From positions 562,315 through 626,314 of the forward strand of contig MU006095.1 in NCBI GenBank assembly GCA_010093705.1: DNA of 64,000 nucleotides. Reading direction: 5' to 3'. The position numbers and the translations under genes are program-made. Position 1 is the first letter of the stretch, and each line of letters opens with the position of its first letter. The stretch is from Patellaria atrata CBS 101060. Its lineage: Eukaryota; Ascomycota; Dothideomycetes; Patellariales; Patellariaceae. Shown here in pieces: positions 22,481 to 33,084 of this stretch. The notes beneath the pieces were generated by a model that did no database searches, was not told the DNA's origin, and saw only the letters and a program-made list of their open reading frames with translations.

Positions 22481-24203
22481 TTATAGATACTTTGACCTGA
22501 TAGCCTGACTCAACGTACTAATCCGACTCAAACCCCCATGCTGCATGTTACTCAACAGGGCCTCCTCGAGCGCGGATTGCGTCACGCTCGTATCTATATC
22601 ATATAACCGTCAGTCTCCATCAACTCAAACCAAACCACCCAGAATCACACAACCCATCCAGACAGCCCAACATAACTCCCAAGATGAAAAAATAAATAAA
22701 AATAAGATAGATAGACAAACTCACCATCCAAATCACTAAAACTACTCCCCATACTCGGACTCCCCTCGCTGCCCTCCCTCCTCTTCCCCCGGGGCGAGAG
22801 TCTCGCCAATTCGGCTCTGCGACGTGGACTCAGGGGCCCCGGCTTCCTCTCCCTCTCCCCCCTCTGTCCTTGTCCCGAAGCCGAAACCGAAGCCGAGGCC
22901 AACGAACTCGCGGACGAGTCCACCGCAGGTTTCTTCCCCTCCGCCCGGCCCTGTTTCGGCAACGTGGTCGTGGCGCCTGGATCCGGACCTCCCGCCGCCA
23001 CGCGCGCGAATGGTAACGAGTGCGAGGACGATTCCGAGTCTTCCTCTGCCGCGGTCTCGGGGCCTGAAGAGAGGGTTGAAAGGGCGGGGTGAGGTTTGGC
23101 TTTGTGCCGGGGGGCGCGGCGGAAGATTTGGGAGCGGTGGGTGAGGTTTGTTTCTTTTGTTTCGGAGGAGGTGGAGGAAGAAGAGGAGGTGGAGGCGGGG
23201 GAGGAAGCCCCGGTGGGTGGTGTAGGGCGGCGGCGGATGGGAGGGTGGCGGAAGGAGGAGGGGAGGAGGCGGGATTGGGTTATTGTGTTTGTGGAGGGGG
23301 TGCGGGAGAGGGTTGAGACTTGGGTGGTTATGTTAGCTGGACCCAAGGTATGCTTGTTGTTTTGCGAAATTGGAGGGAGGGAAAAGAAAAGGGGAAGGGG
23401 GGAGGGGGGAGGGGGGAGGGGCTAACCAGGACGTGGGGTGCCGGGTACGCTTGCCTCGCCTTTTAGCAATGGGCTTTCTTTCGGTCGTATAGATAGTGCG
23501 GAAGGGGCGCAGGAACCTGATGCGTGAGTGTTTGTTTGCGTTGCGGTGAGTGATGTAGGGACAAGGTAGACTTACCTCTGCCTCCACTGCCCAACCTATG
23601 CATCGGCACTCCGCCCGCGGGCGTCGCAACGCGTTCGGAGCCTAGCGAGGGTGTCGCGTTCAGGGCGCCGACTTTCTTCATCTGCGCTTTGACGTGCGAG
23701 AGGTGCCGCTCGTAGAGCCATGCCGCTTGCTGGAGTATGAACGTTGGGGAGACTTGGAATTTGTTCGCTCTGCGGTTTTTCTGATCAGCTGGATCTAAGG
23801 GTACCGTAGGATCGAGTATGCGTACAGTTCTTGCCCTACGAACACGTTAACCTGAGGGTTAGAAAGTGTAGGGGCATTTACTCACAGTCCAGATCACCCG
23901 TCTTCGGGCTCCGTGATATGATCTTCCACAGCTGCTTGTCTTTCGCGGCATCCCACTCCACCTGTTAACGTCAGAACCCCAAATGCCCACTACCTTACAA
24001 ATAACAAAATCTCCTACCAGCGGCGGATCCACAAAGTCTCCCCTGGCAAAAGGCAGTCGGATGAGCACGGTATAGTGGACCTCCGGCTCTGGCGGAGGTT
24101 GTCGCTTGGGGGTTTTCGTTTCTGCTTTCGGGGCGAGGTTTGCGGATGGTTTGCGGGAGTGGGTACCCTTGGATGCAGGACCTGCCTGCGATGGTGGTGA
24201 CAT
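22481..24203 (-). CDS. atg29: Autophagy-related protein 29
   Basis: Exons (high to low): 24018..24203, 23886..23961, 23826..23835, 23576..23769, 23427..23459, 22725..23336, 22481..22593; 407 residues. The N-terminal Atg29 domain reads VHYTVLIRLPFARGDFVDPP, then VEWDAAKDKQLWKIIS, DLDWQELANKF and FILQQAAWLYERHLSHVKAQ, a close family match. The third exon is only 10 nt (GGCAAGAACT) and is needed to restore the frame across DWQELANKF. The 33-nt fifth exon (EASVPGTPRP) is in frame but optional. The middle is a long S/P/R/G-rich disordered region, and the last exon, reached over a 131 bp intron, ends DTSVTQSALEEALLSNMQHG. Atg29 works with Atg17 and Atg31 in the scaffold that organises the phagophore assembly site under the Atg1 kinase. 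Confidence 0.9.
23391..23426. repeat. Purine/pyrimidine tract in an atg29 intron
   Basis: Plus-strand runs of four to six G separated by single A (GGGGGGA units), i.e. a C-rich tract in the sense strand immediately after the donor of the intron following the 33-nt exon. Several G-runs, so quadruplex formation on the template strand is conceivable. Confidence 0.8.
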
Positions 24204-25308
24204 GTTGTTACAGAAAAAGCTGAGTGGGGATGCGAGTGAGGTAGCCTTATGGAAATGGTCGTTTGCTTTCTGTGAAGCTATGCTATGAATGCAGATCTTC
24301 GCAGGGTAGCTTCACATCTACTATACGTGGGGGTTGTGGGTTGTGGGTTGTGGAGCATACCACTAAAAGCAGCTCTTCAACGCCTATTAAGAGGCTCGTG
24401 AGAAATGGTTTTAACTCACAGCACCGAAATATTTCTCCAGAATATTATCCAAATCGAAAGAGGACATAAAATGAATCTCTCTTCACCGTACAGCACACGA
24501 TCACTGACATCAGACTACCTCCCCGTCGTTAGTCCAGTGATGCTAAGGAACACGAACACCCACGATTATTTATTTACAGATGAGTTCATATTAAATAAGT
24601 CACAGCGGGATTCAATGGGGAGGAGTAATTTTGTGCCGCAAAGTTGATGACATACATCTCCTCATGAATTCATTGTTGCAAGAGCAGGGCTCACCAGTCA
24701 ATTACGAATTTAGATATTATGTACATATCTTACTAAACTATGTGCTATAGGACAATAACAGTATTAATTATGATTAAACAATATTATACATCTAAGAGCA
24801 AACTATACTTGATCCAATACTTGTATAAGCTTTGGAGTGTTTGGGTATTTCATAAACTAGGTAAACCTCCATCAATTGTCTAACGCCATGCCCACAACCC
24901 AACAACGTTCAGAGGTGGGATAAATAGCAGAGGGTGATAGAAGTGAGAATGTTCGACAGCGTTTGAAGTAATGCTAAAGTACAACTATCGGAGCAGCAAG
25001 GAACAGAGGTAGAGTCCAGTGAAAAAAGGACTTTGACCGTAGTACAGTTCCAGGGGTTTAAAAAATAGTTCCCTAGAGAAATGCTAAATACTACTCCACC
25101 GGGTCGTGACGGCACTGTACGGCTAAACCCACTGGCGGACGGTGGAGTTATTCCGGAAAGCTCCGAGAATACGTACAGAGAGAGTACGCTTGTGCTCGAG
25201 CAATGGTGGACTGGCGCAAGTGTATGGAGCGGCGAATGATCAGTCTGGTACAACATTCGTACAAGCTCAGATACAATGCGCCCTATTCAAACGCACGCTA
25301 GCGTTCCT
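24204..25308. other. Intergenic, 1.1 kb
   Basis: atg29 promoter side and 3' flank of the P450 gene. AT-rich between 24700 and 24860. No gene supported. Confidence 0.6.
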
Positions 25309-27187
25309 TTATCCGAGTGTCCGTTTCGTGGCTTTGGTGGGCATACCGTCTCGAGGATGCGAAGTTGTCAACATCACAGCGTAGCATGGGTCATCCCATA
25401 GAGTTTCGATTCCATTTGGTTTAGACTTCCATCGACCAGCCCACTCGGTACCGTCAGGTTTGATCTTTGTAATCTCGTTTCGATCGAATACCGTAGTAAA
25501 GTCAAAAGACCGTAGAGTCAGCACTAGAACAATCTTGGATTCTAGGAGCGCCATCTCCTGTCCGATACAGTCCCTTGGTCCCTTCGAAAATGGGCGCCAT
25601 GCATTTTTAGGGTTTGGATATTGTTGTCCCGATGAATTGGTGTTGAGGAAGCGTTCGGGAATGAACTCATGTACAGTTGGTCCCCAGAGTTCGGCAGACC
25701 TATGCATTCCTAGATGTTGATCCCACACGAGAAATCCATCCGTTGGATATTTCTCGCCGTTATCTGGATCTACGATGAAGTGGCCGGGTACACCAGCGCG
25801 TACAGACGATCCCGGAGGATAGAGGCGTAGCGCTTCTTTGATAACGGCCAAAGTGTACGGCAAATCATTGAGTTTCTGTGGTAATTCTTTTATCATTGCA
25901 GCTGCATCGCTTGGATTTGTACCGAAGACTTTATCATGTTCCTGACGGATCTTGGCTAACTTTTGAGGATGGCGAGATAGAAAGTGGAAGGCGTAACATA
26001 TACCAGAAGCAGTGGTATCATGGCCGGCAAAGAGGAAGATTCTGATTTGGGAAATGGCATACTCCATAAAGGTATCATCCAGCATTTTATCCTGTCCTTC
26101 TGTGTCTTTATCGACAAATCCGTTGCTCTTTGCTGCTTGTTTTTGTGCGAAATATGATTCTAGAGCAAGGTCAATAACGTACTTTGGGCCTCCTTTTTTG
26201 TTAGTAGTACGACGCGTAACAAATCGTTCTTCCAGTAATCTCGTCAAATGGGATTTCAAACGTCCGCTGTAATACCATTGCTTGATAGGTCTCCTAGGAT
26301 CATACAGATGGAAGATATTGATTGTTTGAGCGTCAGGTTGCGAGTCCACCAGGGCACGAAAGGAAGAAACAATCTCATTTTCCGCTATTTGTGAGTTAGA
26401 TCGATGATCCCTGCGGGTTCTAGGTTAGATCATTGACAATAATCAGAAGATGCATGATTCTTACAGTACGACACGGCACTATCTTGTTAGCTTAGTTTGA
26501 GGAGAAAAGGTGTGAAGTAGCTTACTATGACATCAATCGTGAGCCGTGTCACACGTTCATCAAGCCGGAACAGTTCTCCAGAATCGGCCAGGCTTTCGAG
26601 CACACTAACAAATACAAGACTTTCGTCTACGATACTTGGAACGAGACTCATCATATTACTGATACTAAAACCTGGATTGAAAATTCCCCTCCATTTCTTC
26701 CATTCTTTTCCTTCTAATGAAATTAATGCTTTTTTCCCCGCTAAAGGGTTAACATATAAGGGAACTTGTTCATGCTTGGGTAAAGAAGGAGCTACAACCG
26801 CTTGATTTATGAGTGTTGGTGACATAATAATGCACAAATTAGGGCCAAACGGCCAAAAGTCTAAATAGAAAAGAGGTGGTAAATCATATTTCTGCTGAAT
26901 AAAATGTGGAAGAATATGCGGATGTATCCGGGGCGGAAGAGTTTCTTGAACATCGGCAAATACGAGAATATGACCCCATATTGGATGATGGGGAGGGCCA
27001 GGCTACACGAAATCAGCATTCACTTCGAACTCAAGTATATGATGGTATTTAGTAGATAAAAGAGTTATAATACCAGATTCTTGAATTGCCGACGAATTCG
27101 ATACCCACGATAGAGAAAACGGACGATTGAAAAGGCGATCACCAGAGCAACGCTGACGAGATATGGATGCGTGCTCAGGGCGTCCAT
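25309..27187 (-). CDS. Cytochrome P450 monooxygenase (membrane-anchored, CYP59/StcS-like)
   Basis: Exons 27074..27187, 26526..27002, 26465..26478, 25309..26410; 568 residues. Introns: 27003..27073, 26479..26525 (branch GCTAAC), 26411..26464. The 14-nt third exon (encoding CRVVL) is required: it joins LTIDVI to DHRSNSQIAENE in frame. An N-terminal anchor (VSVALVIAFSIVRFLY) is followed by the Pro-rich hinge PGPPHHP. I-helix AGHDTTAS near 329-336, ExxR in KEALRLYPP (about 394-397) and the heme loop FSKGPRDCIGQE with Cys about 483 are all present, so it should be active at the ER with a CPR partner. The style of the heme loop and C terminus resembles the StcS/AflN (CYP59) group, but the substrate cannot be told. 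No biosynthetic backbone gene lies nearby. Confidence 0.92.
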
Positions 27188-28018
27188 GATAATGGAAAGA
27201 GGAAGTTAAAATTCTGCTAGGACATTGGAAATGGAGGACAAGTGGACGGGACCATTGTGATGAAATAGGTGAAATAGCCAGAGAAAGTTTGAGGAACACC
27301 TAGACCCTAGGAGCGGATTCTGATGGACACTAGCCCGTACTCGGTTAGCTTGGTGGACGCCGCACCGGATACCTTGCGTTCCCGACTCCGTACCGAGGCC
27401 GGACCGTCCTTTTATTGGGCAATCTTGACTTCATGCTCTGTTTATAGCAATTGTTTGCTCTAGTACAAACAACAACCCAATATACGGCACAGTTCTACCA
27501 CTAGTTATGCGAATCAAAGATTTCATAGCGCATGACTACGAAGAGAAATGATGTACAGGTGCTAGTAAAATCTACTACGTACTGTACAGTACATGTACTT
27601 TGGCTGTAATTGGACTGGTACGTGCAATGCAATGCGGTATCTCTAATACCGTTAATGGGGAAGAAAAAAACCCAGAGCGTTGGAGAATAGAGTTTGGTGG
27701 AAGTTTGATGTCATGACCCCTGAGTTGTCTTACAAATTCTCCCTGTATAACGGGAGTATGGATTGATAAATGAAAAGAGGCAGCTGAGCCGCCTAGGTAT
27801 GAGTCTATCCTTGGAAGAAAATAACTCAAGCTATACTTACATCCTTATAAATCGCGGCTTGATACTTTTACAAGCTGGTCACATCTATCTTTCTGCTCTA
27901 GTTCTATCCCTCTTGATATATTCTTCTAAGTTCTTGAACGCGGAATCTTCCTATAACCCTAAGTGCTTCTCGAGACAAACTCTTTATACCAACGTCCTGC
28001 CCTAGACCCGCGATATCT
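27188..28018. other. Intergenic, 0.8 kb (P450 promoter side)
   Basis: Contains the 14-bp palindrome GTACTGTACAGTAC at 27579-27592, embedded in further GTAC words. No gene supported. Confidence 0.6.
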
Positions 28019-28903
28019 TCAGAAGGGCACATCCATATTCTCTACGTTCTCGTCCTTCTTTTTCTTATTTTCCACCTGAGCCACGATTTCCCTGATAAAT
28101 CCCACCAATGCTCCGACGTACTGTTTCTGGCTGCTGGGTAGAAAATGACCACCAGGATGATAAACCACCCTTCCCTCGCTCTTCTCGCAAGCTTCTACAA
28201 GCCTCAAACTTCTCTTTTCTTCCACAACCGTATCTACAGAGCCTAAGATGTGCAGCATCGGCGTCTTGATCTTAGGCTCATAGAACGCCCTATAAAGCTC
28301 GCCCTTTCCCGTGCTAGCGGCGCCGAATCCTGAATATGAGACGGCAAACTTGAACGGCGGATGAACCATATCTGTCATATACCCGGTATCCTTCTCGAAC
28401 GACTCCGGATATCTCATCCCACTCTCCAGCTGCAACTTCTCAAAGGCCTCCCGCCGTCCAGGTTCCAGTAAGGAGGCCACCATACCCGCAGCCGCACCGC
28501 CCTGACTAAATCCTATGACTCCGTCAAAAGGCCCCTCTTCCTTTAACACCTGTGCAATTTTCTCTAGTCCGATTTCCAGCCCCTCGTACGTGTACGGCTC
28601 TGTGTCACCTTTCCGTCTCCACCAACCCCATGCGTCAGGTTCTTCTAACGCTTGTGCACTAGAACCTAATTCCGCGTTCTGTGAGTTTGAATGGCTAGGA
28701 TCGACATGCGCGGAGTCGAATGTGAGATCGGAGGGGAGAAGGCGGATTGGAGCGGTGGGGTATACGAGGGTACAGCCGGCAGGGAAAGCTTTCTGGAGGT
28801 TCTTTTCGAGTGCACGAGTTTTGGCGTGGAAGAGGGGTCCAGATTGTGTGAAACCATGAAGCATTAGAATGCGAAGTGGATTCCGCGGATTTTGGGTCGT
28901 CAT
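28019..28903 (-). CDS. FSH1-type serine hydrolase
   Basis: Uninterrupted 294-residue reading frame from the ATG at 28903; an in-frame ATG at 29011 would add 36 residues that do not look like family sequence, so the shorter start is preferred. FSH1/alpha-beta hydrolase hallmarks: RILMLHGFTQSGPLF near the N terminus, nucleophile elbow GVIGFSQGGA (Ser about 133), HILGSVDTVV (Asp about 224) and YHPGGHFLPSS (His about 253). The DAWGWWRRKG segment is typical of the fungal subgroup. The C terminus is Lys/Glu-rich. FSH proteins hydrolyse small esters; some members serve in polyketide pathways, but this copy sits alone beside rpn5. Probably cytosolic (no signal peptide). Confidence 0.9.
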   Translation of the reverse strand: MTTQNPRNPLRILMLHGFTQSGPLFHAKTRALEKNLQKAFPAGCTLVYPTAPIRLLPSDLTFDSAHVDPSHSNSQNAELGSSAQALEEPDAWGWWRRKGDTEPYTYEGLEIGLEKIAQVLKEEGPFDGVIGFSQGGAAAGMVASLLEPGRREAFEKLQLESGMRYPESFEKDTGYMTDMVHPPFKFAVSYSGFGAASTGKGELYRAFYEPKIKTPMLHILGSVDTVVEEKRSLRLVEACEKSEGRVVYHPGGHFLPSSQKQYVGALVGFIREIVAQVENKKKKDENVENMDVPF

Positions 28904-29250
28904 TTTGTGGCGGGCAGTTACGGTGACTTGAATGCGGGGTGGTAGGAGGCCGTGGCGTATTTTCTCTGGATGTGGTCTGAAGTGACATGGAATTACAATA
29001 GCATGGTGCATAGGTGTAGCTTCGTCACCGGAGCAGGTTTCTATTGTCTATACCAAGCTCAACAACATCCGAACGGAAGCTTCTGCAAAATTGAAGTCAT
29101 AGCTTTCGCGATCGGAGTTACTCCGGCAACAAAAGCAATGTGAAGGGGAAGGCTTGATGTTTTTGATAATACATAGCACCCTGTGAAGGCGTCGTCTAGA
29201 GCTATCTTTTGGTCTTTTGATCTTTTACAAAGATACGGCGAAACTACAGC
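28904..29250. other. Spacer FSH1-type gene / rpn5, 347 bp
   Basis: 3' flank of rpn5 and promoter of the hydrolase gene on the same strand. Nothing further seen. Confidence 0.6.
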
Positions 29251-30945
29251 TCAATGTGCCTTTCCAACCTTGGTCTTCTCCATCTTCGTAGGTTGAATCC
29301 GAGCCATCATCTCCTCCTTCGTGATTAAGTGATCTATCCTCTCCAGCAAGCCTAGTAAATTCTTCATATTCCCACTCCACTCATTCAATACGTCATCTGC
29401 ATCTCTTGCCTTCGCAAAGTTGACAATCTTGGCAGGACGGTCAATCTTCGCGTAAATGGTCTTTGCAGTAACGAGCTCGCTAATATACTTTTCGGTCTCG
29501 TCTTCCGAGAGATCGAGGAGTTCTGTTAATCGGGGAATTTGAATGCGAGTGTAGTACTTAGCTACCACTCGGACATTGTGCTCGATGACGCGTTTTCGTA
29601 GGTCCTGCCAACGTTGGAAAGCCTTTTCATCTCCTGACTGGCCCTTTTCTGGGTCGAAGATATCGGTGTTACAGAGATAGGCACCGAATCGCTTCGCAAT
29701 CACAGGCCATCTCATTAATTCCGGGATAGTGAAAAGTTTAAGGATCTGAGATTCCTGAGGAAGCATGGCGTTGCGGCTATCCCTGTGGATGCGGTGAAGT
29801 AGATCTGATTGCTCATTGTCGTGAGGGGCGAGGAGAACGAAATAAATAACCCTTTGCAATGTCTGAAAAGCATTAGTGACGCTATAGATATATAATGACA
29901 AAAGGAACGCACCGCTCGCAACTGAGCCTCATTGTTCTCCACTGCCTCAGTATCTAGTACTTGTCTGTAGTGTTTACACACGTCCAAGTACTTATCCTCA
30001 TGCTTCGCCAGAATAATTTGTTGCTCATAGTACCGTAGCTTGAGGTCCGTGACATCATCCTCCGGCTCTGGTGGAGGTTCATCCGCTGACCGCTTCTTCT
30101 CTTTCTCCTCTTTCTCCTTCTTCTCCTTTTCTAATTCCTCTGGTGTCTTCCTGGGTTTCCTTATAAAGTACCTTGTGCTGATCTTTCTACTCAGGATACC
30201 GGCTTGTGTCCAATCGCCCTTGTCGATACAAAGCGCGACTTGCTCCAAAATGAACTCAGTCTTCTCCCTTCTAGACATAGAACCGAAAGTTTCCACTTGA
30301 AGTTCGCAAAGGATGTCTGCGGCCGCAGTGATGTCGCCTTGCTCTTTCTTGATATTCGATAATATCCTTGTAACCCGGGCGCGTTCGACTTCAACGAATA
30401 TCTTGTGTATTGTTAGCAAGGCCACTACAAATTCCAGAGAAATGCTGAAAACCGTACCTTTCCCTCCGTTACTGTCCTTAATGTCTCGATGGTTGATAGC
30501 TTCGTGTCAAGGTTTGGCGCATCGTCCAAGAAACCCATCACTACCTGCACCATCTTTGTTGTTGCCTGTTTGAGCTGTCCATGCTTCTTGGAGAGTAAGA
30601 GGACCTGCTCGTTCAGAAAGTTCCAGTCTCCAGAGTTCTTGCATATCGTAACTATGCCAATAAGTATCCTAGACGTCGAGGCGAGGTCAGAGGCCTGTGG
30701 TATAATCAGTCGACGCTTTAATTTAGCGCGGTTGAGAAATAGTGTGGTACCTGTCTGGTCTGCTTCTCAAGGGGGAGTAGCTTCTCTACTGCTGCTTGGG
30801 CATCAGACTGAGAATACATTAGCATAAAGTACTAGAAAGTAGAGGGAATGAGCTACCCTACCTTCGCGATTTCCTCCGCCTCTGGTAACTGCTTGTCAAC
30901 CTCTTTGGTAAAGTCCTTCTCGGCTTTGAGCAGGCCTTCGGACAT
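29251..30945 (-). CDS. rpn5: 26S proteasome regulatory lid subunit Rpn5
   Basis: Five exons, all phase 0: 30862..30945, 30751..30807, 30458..30694, 29913..30401, 29251..29862; 492 residues, the normal family length. Introns are 51-63 bp with standard signals (for example TTGCTAAC before acceptor ACAAG at 30402). Family text: ADILCELQVETFGSMSRREK, DKGDWTQAGILSRKIS, DLKLRYYEQQIILAKHEDKY, then the PCI domain (TELLDLSEDETEKYISELV) and a C-terminal helix (NLLGLLERIDHLITKEEMM). A Lys/Glu-rich linker (EKEKKEKEEKEKK) lies in the middle. Rpn5 is a structural subunit of the proteasome lid that contacts the Rpn11 deubiquitinase and the base, in nucleus and cytosol. Expected to be essential and constitutive. 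Confidence 0.95.
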
Positions 30946-33084
30946 GGTGGCAGTATTGAGGGGTGGATTTCTCAGTATCTAACACACAGGAGGAAACAAT
31001 TATAGTCGGTAAACGGTCAGAACGAGGGAGATGCGGTTAGTTGAGTGAAATGGAATGGATGAGGCGTTTTGTCGACGAGATGTTGCTCCAGCACCGGAGC
31101 TCAGGTAACCTTTGGGTCTTGGCTCAACGCTGACTAAGCTGCGATCTATAAGTTAAAGTTAACCTGGTAAACCTCACTTCCTACTTCATCAGGCAATTGA
31201 AGGAAAAACTGTCACTGTTCTCACGAGCTGAAGAGATTCGTACTACTCGTATGGATTTCACCCCATCTATTCTATCGCTAAACATCTTTTATTCTTCCCA
31301 AATCTCTGTCCCTAGATAGGAAGTTTCAGTGTAGTTTTCTTTAGAAAGTATTTACCGTTTGTTAATCCCACTACTCTGAAAAAAGGTTTTTTTTTACACT
31401 CAACGCCGCAGTGATCTTTATTCCATGCGTAGGATTAGTGTAGCGGTGTGGTATTTAGTCAAGTACAGTTAATTTCCATCGTCGATTAACCTTCCTATGA
31501 CAATCGATAAAACTTGAAGAGGATACGATAGTTCAGATGTTGCAAAGAAATATTAGCTCTTTCATATCATATTCTCCTCTCTCCTTTCTACTTTATTATC
31601 TGGTTAAAGGAAATATCATTCGACGAAACTTCGTCGAGTCTACATCAAACTTCCCTTGACATGAACTGGAGGTAGGTCTAGCATAGCTTTTTGCTAATTT
31701 CGGTGATGCGTAACTTTTGTCTAACCTATGTCTTTTGGAAACTCTTTGAACTCTCAAGTAGTGATCTGTACCATGAACTCCAGCTGTCCCAGCTTCGATC
31801 TAAGGATACTCAGACTCGAGTCACGCCGAAGCAAATCCATTCGATACATTACCCATCGTTGAATTACCGCCTCAGGGAGTCCGAACAAGATGAGAGTATC
31901 CGCATTGTTACAGTCAGGCATCGCCAGTTCTATACACCTTGCGATGTCAGTCCGCGCGCTGTCAAATCCGGACCCTCGCGACACCTCTATGCTGCATGCT
32001 ACCACGTCATACACTTTCTATACCCAAGTGTACAGCCACCGCGCTGACTATGGTAGGGGAAATTCGGGTCTGGGTCTTCGAAAGCGGGTTTGCGGCTTCA
32101 TATAGTATTTTGCAAAACAGAACAGAAGTATATTACCATCGAAACCTTCAAACACTAATACGAATGGTATCTACTGGAATGTATACGCCGTATCTCTGAC
32201 CTCAGGATTCAGGTGTACGAAAACTGTTAATTTACGTGCTTGGGACATACGGTACATATTCTGTGGAAATATAGTTATCCCTCTTGACTGGCTGTACGAG
32301 GTGAATCGGGCTCTCACCTCTCCGTTAAAAACCTCATTGTACCTAAATAAAATGCATACTGTATTCTGTACAGTCAACTGAACGTTCAGCTTTGACTCCG
32401 CAATTGTATATTATTAAGATGTTCCAGCAGCATATTTCGACGATCAAGTTTTCAGAACCAAAGTTTGCACAAACGTTCACTAATCCAGTGCGCACAGAAC
32501 TTTTTACATGGTAAATCACGCTCCAGGCTCCACTATGATAGGCTTAACCGCACAGCAGACTCACTCCAAAGCTCACAAAATACAGATTATGCACCCGACA
32601 GAACTATGCCAGAGGGGGCGGGGAGGGGGGGGGAGAAGTATACAATTACACTGTCGAACAGCTTTCCAAAAACGCTTTTATCGTACCTCTCTCCTCAATA
32701 ACACTCGCTCGCTGAAAAGGACAATAACCAAAGACACGCTCAAAACCAGAAAAGTGGTATAAAGCAACACCTCTCATGGAACCCCAACCGCCCATGATTA
32801 ATCCAACGATGCAGAGGCATCTCGAGACATCTAATAAGAGGACACTGAGGTAGGTGTTGGAAAGGAATTTTGTACAAAGGCAAAGAGGTAGTCACAGATG
32901 CAATGCCGGCTCCAAAAGCGCCGCAAGAATTGTATCCAAAATCATCAACGCTATATTGCGTGAAAAGTTATAACCAAGCTCGCTGCTTCAGCCAACTATA
33001 TCCTCGGAAAGCAGTGTGGATGTGGCGGGCAAGGACTGATCACCTGCAGTCACATTAGCCTCCGTGTATTATTTCGATCTGGCT
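30946..33084. other. Intergenic, 2.1 kb
   Basis: No gene supported. Includes the rpn5 promoter, a T-run at 31388-31395, a CTGTACAG palindrome at 32366-32373 and a G-rich run at about 32614-32634. Short open frames on both strands have no start context or coding character. Confidence 0.5.

Noticed and set aside
22824-23425. Plus-strand Gly/Arg-rich frames over atg29
   Set aside because: Antisense of the Ser/Pro-rich atg29 exon.
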